From Candidatus Eiseniibacteriota bacterium (GTDB taxonomy: Bacteria; Eisenbacteria; RBG-16-71-46): DNA of 64,000 nucleotides. Under the pieces are notes generated by a model. It was not told the DNA's origin. It did not search any database and saw only the letters and a program-made list of their open reading frames with translations. The position numbers were made by a program, and so were the translations under genes. Shown one piece after another: positions 39,158-47,465 of the stretch (its first letter is position 1; every line of letters begins with the position of its first letter). The stretch spans positions 124,001-188,000 of the forward strand of contig JADJLL010000007.1 of NCBI GenBank assembly GCA_016710095.1, written 5' to 3'.

Positions 39158-41082
39158 GACTTGCCTCCATGGGAATCCAGCGGAAGCTCCACGCGGAACG
39201 TGGCGCCCCGGCCGGGCTCGCTCTGCACGGTGAGATGGCCACCATGCCTCTTGACGATGTCGTGTGTGATGTAGAGCCCGAGCCCCGTTCCGCCGGGCTT
39301 GGTCGTGAAAAAGGGTTCGAAGAGCGTCTTGCAGGTGGCCTCGTCGATGCCCGGGCCTTCGTCGGTCACGCTCGCGATCACCGACTGCGGTGTCGCGCGG
39401 CGCCGGCCGCGGCCGTTGGCCGCGTGCGTTTCGGCGCGCACCGTGATCGTCGAGCCGGGCGAAGACGCCTCGGCGGCGTTCTTCACGAGGTTGATGAACA
39501 CCTGCTGCATCTGGTCGCCGTCGTGCGGCACGAGCGGCAGCGTCGCCGGCAGCTCGTACGCGACCTTCACCTCGCGCGTCGCGAGCAGCCCTTCGAGCGA
39601 CTGCTCGGCGCGGTGCAGCGTCTCGTCGAGGGGACGCGGCTGCAGGTCGAGCCGGCGCGGATGCGTGACGTCGAACAGTTCCTGCACGATGCGGTCGAGA
39701 CGCTTGATCTCCGACAGCACGAAGTCGACGTTCTTCTTCTGCTTCTCGTCGCCGCTCACGACCTTGGCGAGATGCTGCACGCCCATCGTGATCCCGGTGA
39801 GCGGATTGCGGATCTCGTGCGCGACGCTCGACGTGAACCGGCCGAGCGCGGCGAGCCGGTCCAACTGCCGCGCGTGTTCCTCCGCGCGCTTGATCGGCGT
39901 GAGGTCGAGGAACGTCGCGAGCGAGCCGTACACGTTGCCGTGGTCGTCGCGCAGCGCGGACGTCGTGAGCCGCACGGGCAGCACCGACCCTTCGCGCGTG
40001 ACGAGGTGCGTCTCCTGCCGCTGGACGTCGAGGCCGCGCGCGAGCGTGCCCGCGAGCACGGACTCGCCCTCGGCGCCGAACACCTCGCCCACGGAATGCC
40101 CGAGCGCGTCGGCTTCCTTCCAGCCGAGCAGGTCCTCCGCGGCGCGGTTGAAGCTGAGCACTTCGCCGTGCAGGCCGAACGCGACGAGCGCGCTCGCCAT
40201 GGAGTCGAGCACGTGCTGCTGGAAGCGCTGGCTGCGGCGCAGGTCCTGGAACAGCCGCGCGTTCTCGACCATCGGCGCGACCGACAGCGCGATGGATTCG
40301 ACGAGCGTGACGTCGGCCGCGGTGAGCGGCGGCGCGTGCATGCCGCGCGCGGCGCCGATGATGCCGAGGCTCGGCATGCGGTCGCACGACAGGCAGCGGC
40401 GCTGCGTCTCCTCGCGGTCGTGCGCCCACGTCGCCGCGGCCGCGCCCCCGGGAGGCGCCATCATCGACGCGTCGCCGAGCAGGCAGCGATCGCAGCTCGG
40501 TGCGCCGCCGTCGGACTGGCTGCGCTGGAGCGGCACGGTGGCCATGGAGCCGAGACGCCGGAAGACTTCGTGCAGCGGATGCGACTCCGGCAGGTGCGCG
40601 GGCGGATGACGGCGGCAGTCGAGGTGCAGCAGCGTCCGGTTGAGCCAGATCGCGCGCGAAAGCGAACCGCGGTCGCCCACCATCGGGATCTCGAGCGACA
40701 CGGTCGCGTCGGGCCCCGTCCCTCCCGTCGTCCACGCTCCCGTCAGGACGCCGCGCTCGTGATCGATGAGCAGCAGGCACACCTGGTCGAAGCCGAACGC
40801 ACGCTGGAGATAGCGCGTGACCGTCCGCGTGGTCTCGGACGCGTCCTGCGTGGTGGTGAGGCTGCCCGCGACTTCCCGCAGCGAGACCAGCTGGACGTTG
40901 GTCTCGATCAGCCGCCGGTGGCTGCGCTCGAGCTCCTCGACCATTTCGGCGAGGGTGTGCACGAGCACGTCCGTGTCGGCCAGTCCGACCGTCGCGGCGT
41001 GAGCCGAACGGTCGGAAAGCCCGCGGACCTCGTCCACCCGGCGCAGCAGTGCGCGCAGGGCTTCGTTGTGCGCTTCAGCCAT
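39154..41082 (-). CDS. NtrB-type sensor histidine kinase with GAF and PAS
   Basis: A 642-residue kinase. Residues about 20-70 form a coiled-coil lead-in, and GAF-like sensing covers about 75-280. PAS is at about 285-395 (LDSMASALVAFGLHGEVLSFN), and the HisKA His422 is in SSVAHEIRNPLTG. HATPase_c follows, with N-box INLVKNAAEAS, DEGPGID and GGTGLGLYI. There is no signal peptide or membrane helix, so it is soluble. The GAF region carries four paired cysteines, Cys197/Cys200 and Cys230/Cys233 (CDRC, CLSC), which could bind Zn or an Fe-S cluster. It transfers phosphate to the adjacent NtrC protein. The signal is unknown. Confidence 0.93.
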   Translation of the reverse strand: MAEAHNEALRALLRRVDEVRGLSDRSAHAATVGLADTDVLVHTLAEMVEELERSHRRLIETNVQLVSLREVAGSLTTTQDASETTRTVTRYLQRAFGFDQVCLLLIDHERGVLTGAWTTGGTGPDATVSLEIPMVGDRGSLSRAIWLNRTLLHLDCRRHPPAHLPESHPLHEVFRRLGSMATVPLQRSQSDGGAPSCDRCLLGDASMMAPPGGAAAATWAHDREETQRRCLSCDRMPSLGIIGAARGMHAPPLTAADVTLVESIALSVAPMVENARLFQDLRRSQRFQQHVLDSMASALVAFGLHGEVLSFNRAAEDLLGWKEADALGHSVGEVFGAEGESVLAGTLARGLDVQRQETHLVTREGSVLPVRLTTSALRDDHGNVYGSLATFLDLTPIKRAEEHARQLDRLAALGRFTSSVAHEIRNPLTGITMGVQHLAKVVSGDEKQKKNVDFVLSEIKRLDRIVQELFDVTHPRRLDLQPRPLDETLHRAEQSLEGLLATREVKVAYELPATLPLVPHDGDQMQQVFINLVKNAAEASSPGSTITVRAETHAANGRGRRRATPQSVIASVTDEGPGIDEATCKTLFEPFFTTKPGGTGLGLYITHDIVKRHGGHLTVQSEPGRGATFRVELPLDSHGGKS

Positions 41083-41121
41083 GGAACCACGTCAGCGCCG
41101 TCGGAAGGGGACCTCCGGCGC

Positions 41122-41207
41122 GGTCTCAGGAGCGAGACCTGCGGGCGCGCCGCCGTTGGGCGGGGTTGGCGGCGCGCCTCGAGTTCTACTGCGGGCTCAG
41201 CGCCCGC
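41122..41207. repeat. Three tandem inverted repeats between kinase and aminotransferase genes
   Basis: Three hairpin-forming pairs lie in the 131-nt gap: GGTCTC/GAGACC (about 41122-41139), GGCGCGCCGCC/GGCGGCGCGCC (41144-41154 and 41168-41178, perfect 11 bp) and GCGGGC/GCCCGC (41191-41196 and 41202-41207). Read leftward, the third one follows the aminotransferase stop at once and may terminate that operon; the kinase promoter should also lie here. Confidence 0.5.
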
Positions 41208-41213
41208 GATGGA

Positions 41214-42338
41214 TCAGGCGTTGTCGACGAAGTCGCGAACGCACTGCGCCACGTAACGAATCTGCTCTTCCGAAAGCTCCGGATAGATCGGGAGCGCGAT
41301 CGTCTCGGCGGCCGCGGCCTCCGACACCGGCATCGAGCCTTCCTTGTATCCGAGGTGCGCGAAGCACTTCTGCACGTGCAGCGGCACCGGGTAGTACACC
41401 TCGCAGCCGATGTTCTTCTCGCCGAGGAACTTCTTCAGCTCGTCACGCTTCGGCACGCGGATCACGTACTGGTTGTAGATGTGACGCGTGCGCGTGTCGT
41501 GGTACGGACGGCCGACGCGCGAGCCTTCGAACAGCTGGTTGTAGAGCGCGGCGTTCTTCGCGCGGCCCTCGCTCCAGCGGTCGAGGTGGCGCAGCTTCAC
41601 GCGCAGGATCGCGGCCTGGAGCGCGTCGAGGCGCGAGTTCGTGCCGACGAGCGAGTGGTAGTACTTCGGCTTCGCGCCGTGGTTGCAGAGGAGCCGGGCC
41701 TTCTCGGCCAGCTCGGGATTCTGCGTCACGATCATGCCGCCGTCGCCCGCGCCGCCGAGGTTCTTCGACGGGAAGAACGAGAACGTGCCGAAGTCGCTCA
41801 TCGAGCCCGAGCGCTTGCCTTCCCACTCCGAGCCGATCGACTGCGCCGCGTCTTCGATGAGGAAGAGCTGGTGCTTGTCGCAGATGGCCTTGATCGTCGG
41901 CATGTCGCAGCACTGGCCGAACAGCGACACGGCCACGACCGCTTTCGTCCGCGGAGTGATCGCGGCTTCGAGCAGGTGCGTGTCCATGTTGTACGTCTTC
42001 GGGTCGACGTCGACGAACACCGGCGTGGCGCCGTTGTTCGCGATCGTGCCGGCCGTGGCGAAGAACGTGTACGCCGGGCAGATGACTTCGTCGCCGGGGC
42101 CGATGCCGAGCGTCCAGAGCGCCAGAAGGATGGCGTCGGTGCCCGACGCGCAGGCGACGGCGTGCGCCGTCTGCGAATACCGCGCGACTTCCTGTTCGAG
42201 GGCGCTCACCTCGGGGCCGCCGATGAAATGGCAGCTCTCCATGACGCCCTGCACCGCGGCGTCCACCTCGGTGCGGATGGTGTCGTACTGCGCGCGGAGG
42301 TCGAGGAGCGGCACCTTGATCGTCGTGTTCGTGGACAT
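41214..42338 (-). CDS. DegT/DnrJ/EryC1/StrS-family sugar aminotransferase
   Basis: A 374-residue PLP aminotransferase. The Schiff-base Lys192 lies in FFPSKNLGGAGDGG, and the substrate-side motifs are ASGTDAILL and EDAAQSIG. It transfers an amino group to a nucleotide-linked keto sugar. The next two genes (hexapeptide acyltransferase, Gfo/Idh oxidoreductase) match the WbpB/WbpE/WbpD (WlbA/WlbC/WlbB) trio, so the product is likely a 3-amino, 3-acetamido UDP-sugar. GnnA/GnnB of lipid A is the alternative. ATG 42338 is preceded by GAGGGAGAT. It is followed 36 nt later by an 11-bp hairpin. Confidence 0.92.
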   Translation of the reverse strand: MSTNTTIKVPLLDLRAQYDTIRTEVDAAVQGVMESCHFIGGPEVSALEQEVARYSQTAHAVACASGTDAILLALWTLGIGPGDEVICPAYTFFATAGTIANNGATPVFVDVDPKTYNMDTHLLEAAITPRTKAVVAVSLFGQCCDMPTIKAICDKHQLFLIEDAAQSIGSEWEGKRSGSMSDFGTFSFFPSKNLGGAGDGGMIVTQNPELAEKARLLCNHGAKPKYYHSLVGTNSRLDALQAAILRVKLRHLDRWSEGRAKNAALYNQLFEGSRVGRPYHDTRTRHIYNQYVIRVPKRDELKKFLGEKNIGCEVYYPVPLHVQKCFAHLGYKEGSMPVSEAAAAETIALPIYPELSEEQIRYVAQCVRDFVDNA

Positions 42339-42376
42339 CGGATCTCCCTCGGGTCGGATGGGGGCCGGACGCGCGA

Positions 42377-43132
42377 TTACGCGTCCACCCAGCCCTGGTT
42401 CTCGAGCAACTGTTCGACGGGCACCGGGCGCACCGGGCGCGCGGGCTTGCCCATCACGAGCGTGCGCGGTTCGACGTCCTTCGTGACCGTCGAGCCGGCC
42501 GCCACGAGCGCGTCCTCCCCGACCACACCCGGCAGCGTGACGCTGCCGGCGCCGATACGGCCGCCCTTCTTCACGGTGACGCCCTTGAAGTGCTTGAAGC
42601 GCTCCTGCGTGCGGCCGACGAAGTTGTCGTTGGACGTGACCACGCCGGGCGCGATGAAGACGCGGTCCTCGAGCGTGGAGTAGGCGCACAGGTAGCTCTC
42701 GCTCTCGAGCTTGCAGTAGCGGCCGACACTGCAGAAGTTCTCGACCGTGACGCCGCGGCCGACGATGGTGCCGCGGCCGACGGTGACGTTCTCACGGACG
42801 GTGCAGAGGTCCGCCATGAGCACCTTGCCGTCCACGGCCGCGCCGCGGTACAGCACGACGCCCGTGCCGACGATGCTCACGTCGCCGACGGTGAGCGGCG
42901 GCAGTTCCTGCTCCTTCGTCGTCGCCGAGTTCGCCGCCTTCATGGGCAGCTTGCCGAGCGAGGCGAAGTCGTCGATGCGGACGTCGTTGCCGACGACCGT
43001 GTCGGCGTGGATCACGACGTAGTTGCCGAGCTTGCAGCCGGTGCCGAGCTTCACGTTGGCGCCGATCACGCAGCCCTCGCCCATCGTCGTGCCGGCGCCG
43101 ACCGTGGCGCTCGGATGAATCGTGCCGCTCAT
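42377..43132 (-). CDS. Hexapeptide-repeat (left-handed beta-helix) acyltransferase
   Basis: A 251-residue LbH transferase. Repeats of the I/V-G-x-x-x-x type run throughout (GEGCVIGANVKLGTGC, VGRGTIVGRGVTVENFC). In this operon it most likely N-acetylates the new amino group made by the DegT-type enzyme, as WbpD/WlbB do. An LpxA-like reaction is less likely. There is no signal peptide; the C-terminus is a helix (VEQLLENQGWVDA). ATG 43132 overlaps the oxidoreductase stop (ATGA). The aminotransferase start lies 38 nt downstream. Confidence 0.85.
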   Translation of the reverse strand: MSGTIHPSATVGAGTTMGEGCVIGANVKLGTGCKLGNYVVIHADTVVGNDVRIDDFASLGKLPMKAANSATTKEQELPPLTVGDVSIVGTGVVLYRGAAVDGKVLMADLCTVRENVTVGRGTIVGRGVTVENFCSVGRYCKLESESYLCAYSTLEDRVFIAPGVVTSNDNFVGRTQERFKHFKGVTVKKGGRIGAGSVTLPGVVGEDALVAAGSTVTKDVEPRTLVMGKPARPVRPVPVEQLLENQGWVDA

Positions 43133-44166
43133 GCGACCTCCTGGGGCAGCGGCGTGATCGTCACGGGCGTTCCGCCGTTCTTGAGCGAGCGCTGCGCCGC
43201 GTCGAGCACCTTCACCACGCGAAGGCCGTCGAGGCCGTCGGTGAGCGGCTTCTTGCGGTCGCGCACGCACTCGACGAAGTGGGCGCACTCGAGCTTGAGC
43301 GGCTCCTGCAGCGAGATCTTGGGGATCAGGATGTCGCCGTTGCGCACGGTGAGCGAGTCGCCGTACGAGACGACCTCACCCGCGCGGTCCACGCCCTTGT
43401 CGTACACCTTGATCTTCTCGCTCGCGTCCATGTCGTCGAAGACGACCATCTTCTGCGAGCCGACGACCGTGAACTTGCGCAGCTTGTGCGGATCGAGCCA
43501 CGACACGTGCACGTGCGCCATCTTGCCGCCGGGGAACTTGAGGTCGACGAACACGACGTCCTCGATCCCCTTCTGCAGGAAGTCCGAGCCGCGCGCGCAG
43601 ACGTCGGTCGGCTCCATGCCGAGCAGGTGCAGCACGACGGAAAGGTCGTGCGGCGCGAAGCTCCACAGCGCGTTCTCGTCCTTGCGGACCTTGCCGAGGT
43701 TCACGCGCTGGCAATAGATGTAATAGACCTCGCCGAGCGTGCCGTCGGTGACCATCTTCTTCATGTACTGCACGCCCGGGTGGTAGAGCAGCAGGTGCCC
43801 GACCATGAGGATCAGGTTGCGCTCCTTGGCGAGCTTGCAGAGCTCTTCCGCGTGCGCGACCTCGAGCGTCAGCGGCTTCTCGACGTACACGTCCTTGCCG
43901 GCCTCGAGCAGCACCTTCGCGAGCGGGTAGTGACCCGGCGCGGACGCGGACACGACGACACCCTTGATCTCCGGGTCCGCCGCGACGAGCGACACGTCGG
44001 CGTAAGCCTTCACGCCCGGGTACTGCGCGGCCGTCTTCTCGAGACGCTTCGGGTCGGCGTCACACACCGCCACCAGGCGCGCTCCGGCCAGGTTGGCGAA
44101 GTTGCGCACCAGGTTGGCGCCCCAGTCTCCCGTTCCGACGACTGCGATTCCGATCCGTTCCGACAC
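43129..44166 (-). CDS. Gfo/Idh/MocA-family oxidoreductase
   Basis: A 345-residue NAD(P)-dependent dehydrogenase. The Rossmann motif is VVGTGDWGANLVRN near the start, with EKPLTLEVAHAEEL in the substrate-side consensus. It should oxidise the 3-OH of a UDP-hexose (WbpB/WlbA-like), giving the keto sugar for the DegT-type enzyme. GTG 44166 is favoured because GGAGG lies at 44175-44171. An in-frame ATG at 44181 (five codons earlier) is the alternative. It overlaps the acyltransferase by four bases and is first in the operon. Confidence 0.9.
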   Translation of the reverse strand: MSERIGIAVVGTGDWGANLVRNFANLAGARLVAVCDADPKRLEKTAAQYPGVKAYADVSLVAADPEIKGVVVSASAPGHYPLAKVLLEAGKDVYVEKPLTLEVAHAEELCKLAKERNLILMVGHLLLYHPGVQYMKKMVTDGTLGEVYYIYCQRVNLGKVRKDENALWSFAPHDLSVVLHLLGMEPTDVCARGSDFLQKGIEDVVFVDLKFPGGKMAHVHVSWLDPHKLRKFTVVGSQKMVVFDDMDASEKIKVYDKGVDRAGEVVSYGDSLTVRNGDILIPKISLQEPLKLECAHFVECVRDRKKPLTDGLDGLRVVKVLDAAQRSLKNGGTPVTITPLPQEVA

Positions 44167-44282
44167 ACGTCCTCCGTCCATGCGGCCGACTGCTGTATTC
44201 GATCGAGGGTTGACCCGAGAACATCCTCTCGGAAGCGGGCACGCTAACCCGCTCGCCCGGGGTGGTCAAAAGCCCCATTCGC

Positions 44283-45293
44283 TCAAGCGGCCAGTGGTTC
44301 GATTCCTTCGACTCGGTTGCGTCCGTTGCCCTTGGCGAGATACAGCGCGCGGTCCGCGGCCTCGATCAGCGAGACGACCGTCTCGCCGTCGTGCGGGAAC
44401 GCCGAGATGCCCGCGCTCACCGTGATGGCCCCCGCGGCGGCCAACGGGAAGGCGTGCTCCTCGACCGTCGCGCGCAGCCGTTCGGCCACGGCGGCGGCGC
44501 CCGGCCGTTCCGTCTGCGGGAGGATCACCGTGAACTCGTCACCGCCGTACTTCGCCACGAGGTCCCAGGACCGCACCTGACGGGCGAACAGCTGCGCGAG
44601 TTCCTTGAGCAGGAAGCTGCCGCGCAGGTGCCCGTTGCGGTCGTTGTAGCCCTTGAGGTTGTCCACGTCGAGCATGAGCAGCGACAGCGGCTGGCGGAAG
44701 CGCTGGGCGCGCTTCACCTCGCGGCGCAGCGCCGTCTTGAGGTAGCGGTAGTTGTAGACCTGCGTGAGGTCGTCGGTGACCGCGAGCTTTTCGAGGTCCT
44801 CTCCCAGCCGCATGTTCTCGAGCATCGTCCCGGTCCAGGCGGCGAGCATCACGAGCGTGCGCGCGTCGCGCAGCTGGAAGCGCGTCGCGCCACGGCGGCG
44901 GTAGAGCGCGAGGTAACCGAGTTCGGTCTCACGCATGCGCAGCGGCAGGAAGAGCGCGGGTCCGCACTCGATACCGGCGCACGGCACTTCGGTGACGCCC
45001 CGGTCGCTCTCGCCGAGATCGCTGATCGCGCGCGGCGAGCCCGAGAGCATCAGGGTGCGTTCGAACGGTCCGGGTGTGGCGGGCCCTTCGGCCGGCGCCG
45101 GTCCGGGTTCGCCCCGGCGGAGCGACGTGCGCTCGACCTGGCGGCCGTTGATGAGCGCGACCACGGCGCCGTCGGCGTCCGCGATCATGAGCGCATGGCG
45201 GAGTACGGCCGAGACCAGTTCCGCGCGCGTGCGGGGAGCGGCTCGTCCGGAGAGCTCGACCAGTGTGGCGAGAAGTTTTTCGCGACCTTGCAT
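44283..45293 (-). CDS. GAF-GGDEF diguanylate cyclase
   Basis: A 336-residue protein. GAF-like sensing covers about 1-165, then a GGDEF domain. The active-site motif is GGDEF at 250-254 (KYGGDEFTVIL). A canonical inhibitory site RSWD is at 241-244, five residues ahead, so product inhibition by c-di-GMP is likely. It makes c-di-GMP from two GTP and is probably a soluble sensor enzyme. ATG 45293 is chosen as the start because it begins at the GAF domain. The frame is open about 43 codons further upstream without domain character. No EAL domain is seen in the window. Confidence 0.92.
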   Translation of the reverse strand: MQGREKLLATLVELSGRAAPRTRAELVSAVLRHALMIADADGAVVALINGRQVERTSLRRGEPGPAPAEGPATPGPFERTLMLSGSPRAISDLGESDRGVTEVPCAGIECGPALFLPLRMRETELGYLALYRRRGATRFQLRDARTLVMLAAWTGTMLENMRLGEDLEKLAVTDDLTQVYNYRYLKTALRREVKRAQRFRQPLSLLMLDVDNLKGYNDRNGHLRGSFLLKELAQLFARQVRSWDLVAKYGGDEFTVILPQTERPGAAAVAERLRATVEEHAFPLAAAGAITVSAGISAFPHDGETVVSLIEAADRALYLAKGNGRNRVEGIEPLAA

Positions 45294-45354
45294 GGTGGGG
45301 TTCCGAGTCTGTTGGGGGAAAATCCCACGATGAGGTGGCAATGGCTGTGCCACT

Positions 45355-45559
45355 TCACCCGACCCGGTTCGACCCCTTTCCCGCCGCGGCGAAGCGCAGC
45401 CCCAGCCAGACCGTGCGCCCACCGAAGATCGCCAGTCCGGCGATCAGGAGCGTCCACAGCGCGGCCCGCTGGAACTGGTTCCAACGGGCAACGCGGCGTT
45501 GAGCTTGGCGTACACGACCAGGGCGTAGCGCAGCGCGCGGCGGTGAGCGCGGCGCTCAT
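45355..45559 (-). pseudogene. Possible small membrane protein, frameshifted
   Basis: Pieces in different frames join into a plausible small protein: ATG 45559 (MSAALTAA), then LRYALVVYAKLNA, then RWNQFQRAALWTLLIAGLAIF with a transmembrane segment, and GGRTVWLGLRF before a stop at 45355. Two one-base shifts (about 45535 and 45490) would be required. It could equally be chance. The UbiE-type frame runs over part of it. Low confidence. Confidence 0.25.
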
Positions 45560-46352
45560 GACGCCTGCACCCCGAGCCAGGTGCGCGCCTCGGCGGCGGT
45601 CCTGCCGCCGGGACGACGCGGTTTTCGCCCGAATCGCCCCGTGCATTCCGCACGGCGGAAAAATCGCCGGTGTGATTTTGACCAACCTTGCCGGAGCGCC
45701 GGGCAACCCACAGCCGGGTCGCCCCGAGCAGGAAGGCCTTCTCCCGGGCGAGCGTGAAGCCCGCCCCGGTCATGTCGGCGACCAGCTGGGGGCCGTGGCC
45801 GAACTCGAAAATGGAGGCGCTCAGGTAGCGGTAGGCGCTCGGGTCGGGCGACAGCCGCCCGAACAGCGGGATCATGTGCCGCACCCAGAACGCATGGAAC
45901 GGGTGCAGCGGTCCCGGCGCGGGCGCGCTCGCCTCGAGCACGACGAGCGTGCCGCCGGGCCTCAGGACGCGCGCGAGTTCGGCCATCGCCGCGGGACGCG
46001 GGCGCAGGTTGCGCACGCCGAAGGCGATCGTGACCGCGTCGAGCGCGCCGTCGCGCAGCGGCAGGTGGAACGCGTCGGCGCACGCCAGGCGCGGCGCCCA
46101 GCCGGTGCGGCCCTGCTGCTCCTGCGCCACCTCGAGCATCGCGAAGCTCACGTCCATGCCGAGCACCACGCGTCCGGGGCGGCGCAGTCCGGGCAGCGAG
46201 ACGCCGCTGCCGGTGCACAGGTCGAGCACGACTCGCGCATCCTCGGGCACCGCGCGCCACATCGCGTCGCGCCACGCGCCGTCCTGCCCCAGCGTCATCA
46301 CGCGGTTCAGGAAGTCGTAACGCCCGGAGACGTCGTCGAACATCGACGCCAT
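45444..46352 (-). CDS. ubiE: UbiE/MenG-type methyltransferase
   Basis: A class I SAM methyltransferase of the UbiE/COQ5 group, which methylates a demethylmenaquinone or demethoxyubiquinol-type quinone precursor. Motif I is VLDLCTGSGVSLPG near residue 40 and motif II/III PRPAAMAELARVLRPGG. The N-terminus MFDDVSGRYDFLNRVMTLG is a UbiE signature. ATG 46352 (MASM) is chosen; ATG 46343 is the alternative. Recognisable homology ends about residue 222 (GATRLWVARR). The 80-residue Arg-rich tail after it looks like readthrough from a lost frame, so the true stop is probably near 45690. The tRNA-Arg lies upstream in the same orientation. Confidence 0.85.
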   Translation of the reverse strand: MASMFDDVSGRYDFLNRVMTLGQDGAWRDAMWRAVPEDARVVLDLCTGSGVSLPGLRRPGRVVLGMDVSFAMLEVAQEQQGRTGWAPRLACADAFHLPLRDGALDAVTIAFGVRNLRPRPAAMAELARVLRPGGTLVVLEASAPAPGPLHPFHAFWVRHMIPLFGRLSPDPSAYRYLSASIFEFGHGPQLVADMTGAGFTLAREKAFLLGATRLWVARRSGKVGQNHTGDFSAVRNARGDSGENRVVPAAGPPPRRAPGSGCRRHERRAHRRALRYALVVYAKLNAALPVGTSSSGPRCGRS

Positions 46353-46427
46353 CTCGGTGGCCGCGTGCGGCTCGAATCTCGGCTGGAGGATTGGACATGA
46401 GAGAGGGCCGCAGCGTGGAGGAATCAG

Positions 46428-46503
<76 letters not shown>

Positions 46504-46546
46504 ACGCTTGCGGCCCGCGTTTAACGCACACGGCGCGCGGGCGTCG

Positions 46547-47460
46547 TCACTGCCCGGACCGCGGCACGGTAAGCGGTTGCAGCGCGGCCGCGATCTCCCC
46601 CCGGCGCTCCTCCAGCCACGGCGGCAGGCACAGCGCGCCGCCCAGCTTTTCGGCCGGTTCGTCCACGGCGAAGCCCGGCGCGTCGGTCGCGACCTCGAAC
46701 AGCACGCCGCCGCTCTCGCGAAAATAGTTCGAGCGGAAGTACCGCCGGTCGAGCACCTCGCCCGGCGCGGGCCTTTCCGCTGCGACGCCGCGCGCAGTCG
46801 CCAGCTGGTGAGCCTCGTCCGCGGCCCGGAACGCGACGTGATGGATCGCGCCCGCCGCCATGCGGCCCGCCGCGGCGGCCGGCGCCTCGAGCACGTCCAC
46901 ATGCGCGCCGCCTGCCGGCTGCACCCGAGGCGCGGGCGAGACCGGCGGCGCTGCACGCGCCAGCCGAACGCGCGGCGCAGCACGCAGCGTGCCGGCCGCG
47001 TCGTTGACGGTGAGAGGGTCACCGCGTGCAGGCCGAGGATCGCGCTGCTCGCGCCGGGCCCGGCGTGCTCGACCAGTTCGATGCGCAGGCCGTCCGGATC
47101 GTCCAGCGCCAGTGCGCGGTCGCCGAAGCGGCCGGGGACGGCGCGTCACCGGCACGCCGAGCTGCTTCAGGCGCTGCCGCCAGTGCGGCAGCGTGCCACT
47201 CGGCACGCGCGAACGCGAGCGTCGTCGCCTGCCCCGCGCCGGCTTGCCGTCGCGCTCGGACGCGCCAACTCGCGAAGTAGGTCACCAGCGTGCCGGGCGC
47301 CCCCAGAGGCGTTGCCGAAGTACAGATCGGTGCGCGCGGCGCGTCGAAGTTCACCTGTGCGCTTGACCAGCCGCAGCCCGAGCACGCGCACCCAGAAGTC
47401 CGTCGTGGCCTGCGCCGACGACGCGATCGCCGTGACGTGATGCAGCCCAGCGACGCTCAC
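46547..47460 (-). pseudogene. VOC/ring-cleaving dioxygenase (glyoxalase superfamily), heavily frameshifted
   Basis: The protein family is clear but the frame is not. In order of the strand: VAGLHHVTAIASSAQ (GTG 47460), VNFDAP, RTDLYFGNA, GAPGTLVTYFASW, TTLAFARAEWHAAALA, SGTLPHWRQRLKQLGVP, and a last frame with IHHVAFRAADE, RRYFRSNYFRESGGVLFEVA and PPWLEERRGEI. These match PcpA/MhqO-like extradiol dioxygenases. At least five frame changes fall between 46980 and 47400, more than anywhere else in the window. The metal ligands (HH..., the Glu of GVLFEVA) are present. Whether this is a true pseudogene or poor consensus is open. It starts 5 nt beyond the trpB stop. Confidence 0.75.
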
Positions 47461-47465
47461 GCCGA

